In this document: one piece after another, positions 39,151-48,061 of the stretch | How the letters are laid out: each line of letters opens with the position of its first letter | Position numbering within the stretch: position 1 is the first letter of the stretch | NCBI GenBank assembly: GCA_030686995.1 | Contig: CM060708.1 | Location: 184,143,115-184,207,114, forward strand | DNA length: 64,000 nucleotides | Reading direction: 5' to 3' | Source of the DNA: Artemisia argyi | Taxonomy: Eukaryota > Streptophyta > Magnoliopsida > Asterales > Asteraceae | Program-made: the position numbers and the translations under genes | The notes under the pieces: generated by a model | What the model was told of the DNA's origin: nothing | The model's input: the letters and a program-made list of their open reading frames with translations, nothing else | Database searches by the model: none

Positions 39151-39260
39151 GGAAATGGCCACGACTACTCTAAAACACGAGCCACGGTACCCAACTCGCG
39201 TCGTCCGGTTGCGTTAAGCGGGAAAACGCACGGGAAAACGTTGGGTACCTAGGCCTCTAA

Positions 39261-40720
39261 AAATCATTGTACCATTTGCATCAAAAACCTGTACCAAAGA
39301 TATATATGCAATTCCTGTTTTTAAGATTACGATGAAAGGCTTTCCTGTACATTGATTTTCATTTGGACCCTCAAACTTCACTTTAATATTAACTACATAG
39401 GTACTACTAGTATACCGTCCATATTGCGACTTGTAAAAGTAGTACGGGTATATTACATACCAAAAAATGTAAGATGTTCAGCTTTTAGCCAATAAAATCG
39501 GCTAATGGTGAGTCCACCTTCAAGATCTCTCTGGAAAAAAATGATCTCGTTAACTTATGAACCTGATAGTTGATAATCTATCAGCTTATACAGATTTATG
39601 GTGAAACCTTGAGAGTACTTAATCTGTTAACAAACTGGACACCCCAGCCTTGTGGTTGACTCTAGTACTTCGACCAACTAAACTATATTTACCATTCGAT
39701 ATTAAACTTAGCCATTCATATTCAATTAATTGAGACTTACAGCAGAAAAAGATCATCAGTTTTAAAGCACTGAAAAATCTAAAAAGTTTTGTACATAAAA
39801 GACAAGTTACAAAACAGAAAAGATTAGGGGTGTTCACGGATCGTGGTAATATACAGTAACCGAAATCCGAAATTGAACCAAAAAAACTGAGCCAAATTTG
39901 TAACCAAACCGAATTGGTCAAAACCGTACCGAACCAAACTTATATTCAGTTATCGGTTTGGATATGATTTTGGCAATAAAAACTGAAAACTGAATTCATA
40001 TAAATATATATTTTCTATGTGTTTATATGAAAAAAATTACTAAAACTCTTTTTTATTATAAATATAATATTATTTAAGCTTGAAAAAAAATGTGCTAAAA
40101 ATATATATAATTAAATGAAAAAATAATTAAAAATATGTAATTCGGGTTATTCGGTTCGGTTTTTAGTTATAGGGGTTCAGTTTTTGATTATTGAGTTCGG
40201 TTAAATCAAATTTGAATTCAATTCGGTTCGGTTTTTTGTTTGACCCAGGAAAAAAAATTAACCAAACTAACCGAATCAAATAAACCGAATAATTTAATAA
40301 CCGAACCGATAAAAAAGGGTCATTCTAAACTCCATTATTTTTCGGGTATATAATGTTTTATAAGCAAGAAGCCTAAAGGCCAAGACCACAAACAATGCAA
40401 TGGTTACTTGTTGGGCCGATGGGCTAATAGTCTAATATCAGTAGTCTGGACTCTGGAGCTATTATGTCTATTAAAAATTTCTTTTGCAAAATCTTGGAAA
40501 TTGTTTAATTTGTCACTATGTGATTTCAACATCTAGAGTAGATAAGACTATAGTACGGCTGGCTGTTGACTTATATCGCTTGCGTACATGATACTTCCGG
40601 CTAGAGTGACGACCCGAAAAGTATCTCTTCCGGTGGACCGCATTATGAATTAATAACAAAAGTACTTGATACTTTAGATACAAAATATGAAACCAAGAAG
40701 TTCATACAACAAATAATGGT
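39261..40720. other. Intergenic DNA with a SINE-like fragment and a degenerate hAT-type MITE
   Basis: At 39530-39700 the minus strand has tRNA-like A- and B-box positions (TAGTTTAGTTGG and AAGGCTGGGGTGTCC), possibly a SINE relic. From 39829 (AGGGGTGTTCACGG) to about 40315 the sequence alternates AACCGAA and TTCGGTT blocks in inverted order. This resembles common plant hAT MITEs that start TAGGGGTGTTCA, but no matching right end was found. No coding region here. Confidence 0.4.
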
Positions 40721-40802
40721 TGTTTATATACAACTAGACGTATACTTTTGAGTGCCGAATTGAAAAACCACATATAAACTGTTTGCTTTGGCCCTAAAAA
40801 TT

Positions 40803-41384
40803 TTATACTTTTTCGCTTTCATCAACCAAAACAACAAACTCAAACTCCAGAAGATCACGTGAAGGCGATCCCACGGGAGTAAAGTAAGGTGAATCACACG
40901 GAGTTGAAAACACCGTCTTCGTATTTTCATCCTTTTCAACCAACACAACCGCTTCATTTAACTCAACACACGTTTGCATGGCCTCATCTTCTATATCCAA
41001 CTTACTCGCAAAGTCAACGTCAATCGTAGACTCAACGTCTTCCTCTTTGATAGTACTAAGAAACCTTTTCGGACCATTTGCTTCTAGCAACTTAAACACA
41101 TCAACCTCCTCATCATCCGGCACTGACTCGTTTGTGTTCTTGTTGGGTGGCTCGCATGGGTCGAGTTTGGCTTGTGTATGTGGTTTCAAGCAGAAGAAAT
41201 ATAGCAACTCTTTTGTTGCTAGGTCATCGGTGTTTTCAAGGGTTTCAGGGAGATTTTGAGGAGGGGATACGTGACGACGGAAGGAACGACGCCACCAGAG
41301 GACGTAGAGGACCTCGCCAACAAGAGCTAGGATTGTTACGAAGAAAATTATTGAGAGAGCAATAGCTAGTTTGCTAATACTCAT
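40803..41384 (-). CDS. Host gene: plant-specific single-pass membrane protein (193 aa)
   Basis: An intact intronless frame, the only credible non-transposon gene in the window. The N-terminus MSISKLAIALSIIFFVTILALVGEVLYVLWW is one hydrophobic helix, followed by a basic RRSFRRH segment (cytosolic stop-transfer). Next comes a conserved-looking ELLYFFCLKPHTQ motif, then an acidic region with EVDVFKLLEANGPKRFLSTIKEED, and near the C-terminus FSTPCDSPYFTPVGSPSRD, a Ser/Thr-Pro motif that could be phosphorylated. I recall uncharacterised plant proteins with this same order (TM helix, ELLY-FCW, GPSRFLFTIKEE, TPCxSPxFTP). No enzymatic function is known to me. A minus-strand TATAAAC about 55-60 bp upstream of the ATG (near 41435-41442) is a plausible TATA box. 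Confidence 0.85.
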   Translation of the reverse strand: MSISKLAIALSIIFFVTILALVGEVLYVLWWRRSFRRHVSPPQNLPETLENTDDLATKELLYFFCLKPHTQAKLDPCEPPNKNTNESVPDDEEVDVFKLLEANGPKRFLSTIKEEDVESTIDVDFASKLDIEDEAMQTCVELNEAVVLVEKDENTKTVFSTPCDSPYFTPVGSPSRDLLEFEFVVLVDESEKV

Positions 41385-41399
41385 TCTATATTTGTGTGT

Positions 41400-41930
41400 G
41401 TATTTTGTGGTTAAAAGTTTCCTGTAGTATGACTAGTAGTTTATAATTGGGTAATGGAGTGTTTACTGGGATAGTTGACTAGACTCGACTTGGTGTGTTC
41501 GATGGTGGCAAAGATTGATGGCGACATTCCACCCACTAGATAATGGGTTCTTAAGATGCTCTATAAAATGTTAAAGTTGGATTAGTTATATATTTAAATT
41601 GTGAACCATTGATATATCGATGTTTGAATTGAATGACTCATCATCACCCAATGAAATGTGTCGGATTATGTAAGATAAGAATATAGACGCGGTATATTTG
41701 GCGTTATCAAAAACTTCTTAAAAAAATCAAGTAAGATAAGAATATAGACGCGGTATATTTGGCGTTATCAAAAACTTCTTAAAAAAATCAAGTAAAGTTC
41801 AAACTTGATTAAACACTTTATAATTTATTTATTGTCTTAACGATGACACGATTATAAAAAGGTGATAAACATTGGCTTCTAACCCAGAAATTATAACACG
41901 GAAATTTTGCAGGCTAGTATGATACAAAGA
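41400..41930. other. Upstream region of the host gene with a 61-bp perfect tandem duplication
   Basis: Presumed promoter and flanking DNA of the minus-strand host gene. A 61-bp unit starting GTAAGATAAGAATATAGACG is present twice without differences (41670-41730 and 41731-41791). No gene. Confidence 0.7.
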
Positions 41931-42289
41931 GGAACTTTATTTTACATACTCAAATTTTGGTGTATACCAATGGACAAATCCCAACTATTCATTTAGTTTG
42001 ATCTAAAATCTAATGGTAGGGATTAACATAAGATTAAATAGGACAACCTAAATTCATGTTTTTTTTTTCTCTCTTTTTCTTTGTCTTTTTGTCTTTCTAA
42101 TTTTTTTTTTTTTCTTCTTTTTTTATTTTTCTTTATTTTTCTATTTTCTTCGAATTAACGTTCTTTTTTCCTTTTTTTTTTTCAAATACACTTTTTTCAC
42201 ATTCTTTTTTTTTTCTTTTTTTTAATTCACTTTTTTTTCATTCAATAATTCACTTTTTTTAGTTCACTTATTTTTCTTTTTTTTTTCCG

Positions 42290-42780
42290 CTTTTATATGT
42301 TTTCGTCCGTTTTCATACGTTTTTGTCTATTTTCGTCTGTTTTTTACGTTTTTGTCCGTTTTCGCCCGTTTTCGTCTATTTTCAAACGTTTTTGTCTGTT
42401 TTCAAACGTTTTCGTCTGTTTTCTTACGTTTTCTAACATTTGCGTCTGTTTTCATTCGTTTTAATACGTTTTCATCCATTTTCTTTTGTTTTCGTCCATT
42501 TTTCATACGTTTTCGTTCGTTTTCAGACGTGATTTTACGCTTTCATATGTTTTCGTCCGTTTGCATACATATTCGTCCGTTTTCTTCCGTTTTTGTCCGG
42601 CTTCTTACATTTTCGTCCATTTCATCTGTTTTCTTTCAATTTCGTTCATTATACATACATTTTTGTCCATTTTCATATATGTTTTTACGCTTTCATACGT
42701 TTTCATCCATTTTTATTCATTTTACTCTCTTTTTAAATGCTTTTGGCCGTTTTCAGATGTTTTCATACGTTTCTGAATAT
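42290..42780. repeat. T-rich decamer array (left arm)
   Basis: Degenerate tandem repeat with an almost exact 10-bp period and consensus near GTTTTCGTCC / GTTTTCATAC. Open frames through it give only Phe/Val/Arg/Ser repeats in every phase and are not genes. Confidence 0.9.
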
Positions 42781-43519
42781 CACAAGAGATATTATGTGAT
42801 ATTCAGAATATCAAAAGTGATATTCTGAATATCACGAGTGATATTCCGTGATATTTTGAATATCACAAGTGATTTTTTAAATATCACATGTGATATTCTT
42901 TGATTTTCTGAATATCACAAGTGATATTCTGTGATATTCAGAATATCACAAGTGATATTTTGATTACCACACTTTCGTCCATTTTCATACGTTTTAGTCT
43001 GTTTTCTTACGTTTTCGTTCATTTTCTTACGTTTTTGTTCGTTTTCTTACGGTTTCTTTCGTTTTCGTCCAATTTTCATACATTTTCGTTCTTTTCATAT
43101 GTGTTTTTAGGCTTTCATATGTTTTCATCCATTTTCATTCATTTTCGTCCATTTTTAAATGCTTTTGGCCTTTTTTAGACATTTTCATACATTTCTGAAT
43201 ATAATAAGAGATATTCTGTGATATTCAGAATATCACAAGTGATATATTGTGATATTCTGAATATCACAAGTGATTTTTTGAATATCACATGTGATATTCT
43301 TTGATTTTCTGAATATCACAAGTGATATTCTGAGTTCCACGAATATCACTAGTGATTTTCTGAATATCATAAGTGAATTTCAACTAATGTTTTGTAATAT
43401 GAAAATCACTAGTGATATTCAAAAACCACAAGTGATAGATATTCAGAAAATCACAAGTGATATTCAAATATCACAAGTGATATTCAGAAAATCACAAGTG
43501 ATACTCTGAATATCAATTG
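42780..43519. repeat. Palindrome array GAATATCACAAGTGATATTC with an embedded T-rich decamer block
   Basis: The unit is a perfect inverted repeat (9-bp arms around AA), spaced by about 1-2 bases and mixed with diverged copies. Exact copies occur near 42910 and 43312. A second T-rich decamer block lies at about 42970-43190. The array is cut by the solo LTR at 43520. Confidence 0.85.
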
Positions 43520-44408
43520 TGTTGGGTCACTGAATTCCCCAATCTTCTTCTTACAAGGATTTGAACGTAAAATAACCTAAGTATAAACAAGTCACTGAGT
43601 GGACAGTAACTCAGTGAGTCATCTTCAGGATGCTTAGACCGAGCCTAAGAAGAAAGGTTCTCCATTCAGTGAGGCGGAACTCAGTGAAGTGTGATCTAAG
43701 CCAAGAAGAAGGTGATGGGTTCAGTGAGGATGACAATAACTCACTGAACCCCATGACTCCTCAACAACTTCATGGTACTGAAGACTGATGACTAAAAGAC
43801 TGAAGTTTTGGCGGGACTGGGCGGGAAAGTTTGATCTGTTTCACTAAAGTGCTTTATCACTTTAAGGTCAAACTTTCCTCAAATGGCTAAAACCAGGTTG
43901 TCATCAGAAAGTGTCTTTTGGACTTAACCCAAAGAAGTTTCCCTTGCCAGAGAATAAAATCTATCAAGATTTTATTGAGGAACACTTAGGTCCATTGTAT
44001 AATAGGGTTGTTCACATTTGTGTATAAATAGGTAGCATAAGAGAGGAGTAAAAGTTGACAAGTTTGTGCAATTAATGCAAAGCATTCACAAACCACTTTT
44101 ACTCCTCCAAAGAACAACACAACCCCTGAGATAGCTCAGTGGGTCCTGAAAGTTGTCACTCAACATAGATTGAGTTTAGTGAGGATTCTATACCATACTT
44201 GTCGTTTTCAATCCCAAGTGTTATTCCGCAAACACTTGGGTATGATTCTTTTTTATTAACTTCTACTAAAGAATTAAACGTTGGAAAATATTGTCTCTTA
44301 TGTTTACGTTTCTTTATTGTTAATCGTTTTATACATCTTTGTTTAAAGTCATAAAACTTGGTTACTTTAGCTTTGTAGTTATCGTTAACCAAGAAAAAGG
44401 GACCAACA
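43520..44408 (+). mobile_element. Solo LTR, 889 bp
   Basis: Starts TGTTGGGTCACTGAATTCCC, ends GGGACCAACA, with a perfect 5-bp target duplication AATTG (43515-43519 and 44409-44413). TATAAATA at 44023-44030 marks the plus orientation. There are many CACTGAG/CTCAGTG motifs in the U3 part. No internal region, so it arose by LTR-LTR recombination. Confidence 0.92.
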
Positions 44409-45420
44409 AATTGTGATATTCAAAAACGTATGGAAAACGTAAGGTAATGGATGAAAACATAAGAAAATCACAAGTGATATTCGTCCATTTTCGTACGTTT
44501 TCATACGTTTTCATCCGTTTTCATACGTTTTCGTCCATTTTCGTTCATTTTAATACGTTTTCATCAATTTTATTTCTTTTTCGTCCATTTTTCATACTTT
44601 TTCGTCCGTTTTGAGACGTACTTTTACGCTTTTTGTCCGCTTTCATACATATTTGTCCATTTTCTTGCGTTTGCATCCGTTTTCTTACGCTTTCGTCCGT
44701 TTCTTACGTTTTCATCCATTTTCTTACTTTTTCATTCGTTTTCTTATGTTTTCGTTTGTTTTCATACGTTTTCGTTTGTTTTCATCCGTTTTCTTTCGTT
44801 TTCATCTATTTTTCATACATTTTCGTCCTTTTACATATGTGTTTTTATGCTTTCATACGTTTTCATCCATTTTCATTCATTTTCGTCCGTTTTAAATGCT
44901 TTTGGCCGTTTTTAGACATTTTCATACGTTTCTGAATATCATAAGAGATATTCTGTGATATTCATAATATCACAAGTGATATTCCGTGATATTCTGAATA
45001 TCGCAAGTGATTTTTTGAATATCACATGTGATATTCTTTGATTTTCTGAATATCACAAGTGATATTCTGAGTACCACAAACGATATTCTGAATATCATAA
45101 GTGATATTCAGAATATCGCAAGTGATATTCTGAATATCACAAATAATTTTCTGAATATCACAAGTTATATTCAACTAATGTTTTGTAACATGAAAATCAC
45201 AAGTGATATTCAGAAAATCACAAGTGATAGATATTCAGAAAATCACAAGTGATACTCTGAATATCAATTGTGATATTCAAAAACATTTGGAAACTGTAAG
45301 AAATGAATGAAAACAGAAGAAAATCACAGGTGATATTCAGAAAATCACAAGTGATATTCTGAATATCACAAGTGATATTCAGAAAATCACAAGTGATATT
45401 ATGAATATCATTTGTAATAT
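44409..45420. repeat. Second T-rich decamer block and palindrome array
   Basis: GATATTC fragment, then T-rich decamers (44480-44930), then the 20-bp palindrome array (44935-45420) with exact copies near 45051 and 45360. It repeats the order decamer-palindrome seen at 42290-43519, so the central part of foldback element 1 is itself a large duplication. Confidence 0.85.
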
Positions 45421-46270
45421 TCAGAATCGTAAGAAAACAGATGAAAACGTAAGAAAATGGACGAATACGTATAAAAACGAATAAAAACGTATGAAAGCGT
45501 AAAAGCACGCATGAAAACGGACAAAAACATATGAAAAATGGATGAAAATAAAGGAAATCGGATGAAAATGAATAAAAACGTATGAAAAATAACGAAATCG
45601 GACGAAAACATATGAAAATAGACGAAAATGGGCGAAAATGTAAGAAAACGTACGAAAACAGACGAAAATGTATGAAAGCGTAAAAACATGTCTAAAAACA
45701 GACGAAAACGTATGAACAATAGATGAAAACGGACGACGAATGAAAACATATAAAACGGACGTAGACTGGGAAAAATGTAAGAAAACGGACGAAAACGTAT
45801 AAAAACGGACAAAAACGTATGAAAACAGACAAAAACGTCAAAAAATGGATGAAAACGTAAAAAATGGACGAAAACATAAAAAACGGATGAAAATATATGT
45901 AAACGGACAAAGACGTATGAAAACGAATGAAACGGACGAAAACGTATGTAAACGAACGAAAAGGGGTGAAAACCTATAAAAACAGATGAAAACGTTTGAA
46001 AAGAGACGAAAACGTAAAAAAACGGACGAAAATGTTTGAAAACAGACGAAAATGTATAAAAACGGGCAAAAACGTCTGAAAATGGATGAAAACGTATATA
46101 AATGTGTGAAAACAGACAAAAACATATGAAAATGGACGAAAACGTATAAAAACGAACGAAAACGGATGAAAACGTGTAAAAACGGACGAAAACGTTTGAA
46201 AGTAGACGAAAGCGTAAAAAAACGGATGAAAACTTTTGAAAACAGACGAAAACGTATGAAACCGGAAGGA
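45420..46270. repeat. A-rich decamer array (right arm)
   Basis: Reverse complement of the left-arm motif (GGACGAAAAC / GTATGAAAAC), again with a near 10-bp period. Confidence 0.9.
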
Positions 46271-46475
46271 AAAAACGTTAATTATTAAAAAAATGAATTA
46301 GAAAAAAAAAGACAAAAAAAAAAAGAAAAAACGTGAATTTTTGAAAAAAAAAAGAAAAAAAGAAAAAAAAAAACCGTGAAACAAAATAGAATTACAAAAT
46401 AACAAAAGAAAAATAGACAAAAAAAAAATAAATAAAAAATAAGAAAGACAAAAAGACAAAGAAAAAGGGAGAAAA
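46270..46475. repeat. A-rich low-complexity tract of the right arm
   Basis: AAAAAGAAAAA-type sequence. It is the inverted counterpart of the T-rich tract at about 42062-42285. Confidence 0.8.
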
Positions 46476-46794
46476 AACATGGACTTACGTTTTCATATTA
46501 AATCTTAGGTTAATCCTCAACCATTAAATCAAACTATATGGATGTTGGGGATTTGTTCCTTGGTATGCACCAAAATAAAGGTATGCAATTGAATTTTCCT
46601 CATGCTACAAGATACATGTGTCTTCTTTGTAACTTAGGTGTTGTTTATTTTCTCACAATAACCACTTTTTCTCTTTTTTCACTTCTTTTGTCTGCAGGAG
46701 GGCAGATGTTTCTGTTTGCTTTTCACTTGTTTCCTCTTCTTTCACTTCTTACATCTTCTTTCGCAAACCCTGCATCACTTTCAAAATATTAGTT

Positions 46795-47416
46795 TTTATA
46801 CGTTTTCGTCTGTTTTTTTACGTTTTTAATTTTTTACGTTTTCGCCCTATTTATTACTTTTCGTCAGTTTTTCTACATTTTCGTCTTTTTTTACGTTTTC
46901 GCCCGTTTTTTACGTTTTCATCAGTTTTTTTACGTTTTCGCTCGTTTTTTTACATTTTCGTCAGTTTTTTTACGTTTTCGTCTGTATTTTAACGTTTTCG
47001 CCCTTTTTTTTACGTTTTCGCCTTTCTTTACATTTCCGTCCGTTTTTTTACGTTTTCGTCTATTTTTTTTACGTTTTCGCCTTTACTTTTAAGTTTTCGT
47101 CTGTTTTTTTACGCTTTCGCCCGTTTTATTACTTTTTCGCCTTTTTTTAAGTTTTCGTCTGTTTTTTTACGTATACGTACGCATTTTTACGTTTTCGTCC
47201 GTTTTTTTAGGTTTTCATCTGCTTTTTTATGTTTTCGCCCGTTTTTTTACGTTTTCGTCTGTTTTTTTACGTTTTCGCCCTATTTTTCCGTTTTCGTATG
47301 TTTTTTTTATGTTTTCGCCCGTTTTTTTACGTTTTCGCCAACTTTTTTAAGTTTTCGTCCGTTTTTTACGCTTTCGTCCGTTTTTTACGTTTTCGTCCGT
47401 TTTTTTACGTTTTCAT
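46795..47416. repeat. T-rich array TTTTTACGTTTTCGTCCG
   Basis: Degenerate tandem repeat, roughly 20-bp period made of two decamers. It continues at 47917-48061 and 59540-59620 after the insertions are removed. Confidence 0.9.
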
Positions 47417-47911
47417 TATTGATCCCAGTTGAGCAAACGATCTTATAGAAGTTGAGTTGAATAAACACTTAAGCTATAATGCGGAATATTAAAGCTTAAC
47501 TTAAGAAGAACAGTTTTAAACACTTTCAACACTTCAATATATTAATTATACGAGCACTCAACAATGCTAGGGTTTTACAACCTTGAAGTGAAACGAGAAT
47601 AAAAATAATACGCACCTACTCTAACCCTAGGCATCTCCTTTTATAGACCAAGGAGTTCTATTAGGTTTATAATAACTTTCTACACAAGATAATATCTTCC
47701 TAATCGTATAAGATATACACACTATCTATTCCATAATTATCCATCCGTGTATACAAGTTTATCTCTTAAGCAGCAGACTCTTCAGCAGCAGATTCACCTA
47801 GCAGCAGTTTAATAACACTAGCAGCAGATTCATAATACTAGCAGCAGATTCTCATCAGCAGCAGTTTGACACTTAGTTAAATTCTGAGCAGTAGAAACTC
47901 AAAACCCAACA
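47417..47911 (-). mobile_element. Solo LTR on the minus strand, 495 bp
   Basis: On the minus strand it starts TGTTGGGTTTTGAG and ends GGGATCAATA. A TTCAT duplication lies on both sides (47412-47416 and 47912-47916). The minus-strand CTATAAAAGG at about 47637-47646 is a good TATA box. A GCAGCAG(A/T)TT repeat occupies the U3 side (47770-47860). The right-hand CAATA end is not the canonical CA, so the end may have drifted. Confidence 0.75.
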
Positions 47912-48061
47912 TTCATCATTTTTTTATGTTTTTGCCCTTTTTTACGATTTTGCCTTTTTTTCGTTTTCATCCGTTTTTTACGTCTTCGGCCGTTTTTTAC
48001 ATTTTCTTCTGTCTTTTTACGTTTTCGTCTGTATTTTTATGTTTTCGTCTTTTTTTATTAC

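Larger units (their letters stand above)
36112..39167 (+). mobile_element. hAT DNA transposon, 3056 bp
   Basis: Perfect 13-bp terminal inverted repeats TAGTCGTGGCCAT / ATGGCCACGACTA and a perfect 8-bp target duplication CTCTAAAA (36104-36111 and 39168-39175). Both subterminal regions (36125-36325 and 38950-39150) are packed with ACCGGTTCC / GGAACCGGT motifs. One transposase frame lies inside, now broken. Confidence 0.95.
35483..39257. mobile_element. Candidate Harbinger-like non-autonomous element containing the hAT insertion
   Basis: Left end GAGCACTAGGTACCC at 35483; right end GGGTACCTAGGCCTC at 39257. They form a 15-bp inverted repeat with two mismatches and are flanked by TAA on both sides (35480-35482 and 39258-39260), as expected for PIF/Harbinger. 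Without the hAT element it would be about 0.7 kb, with no coding potential. A direct repeat GCCACGGTACCCA...CTCGCG occurs on both sides of the hAT (about 36032 and 39181), so the host element had an internal tandem repeat. The assignment rests only on the ends. Confidence 0.5.
41930..46590. mobile_element. Foldback-like element 1 (inverted repeat-array structure, about 4.7 kb)
   Basis: The outer ends are inverted copies of each other. The left end (41950-42080; ACATACTCAAATTTTGGTGTATACC, then CAAATCCC, TAGTTTGAT, AGGGATTAACATAAGATT, CATGTTTTTT) matches the reverse complement of the right end (46590-46475) at roughly three bases in four over about 120 bp. Inside these come T-rich tracts, then left-arm decamer repeats (42290-42780) mirrored by A-rich decamer repeats in the right arm (45420-46270). 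Between the arms are palindrome arrays, further T-rich blocks and a solo LTR. No target duplication was found. Drosophila FB and Arabidopsis FARE foldback elements have this architecture; the assignment is inference. Confidence 0.55.

Noticed and set aside
39601..39700. tRNA gene
   Set aside because: A- and B-box-like strings are present but no cloverleaf stems pair; a SINE relic is more likely.
42780..43519. CRISPR-like array of 20-bp palindromic repeats
   Set aside because: Spacers are only 1-2 bases, repeats are degenerate, and the genome is a plant; it is a satellite-type repeat.
44156..44392. 78-codon minus-strand frame
   Set aside because: Lies inside the solo LTR; no domain.
42352..46125. 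Several long open frames on both strands with Phe/Val/Arg/Ser-rich products
   Set aside because: They run through degenerate 10-bp repeats in several frames at once and only translate the repeat. There is no start context, domain or codon signal.
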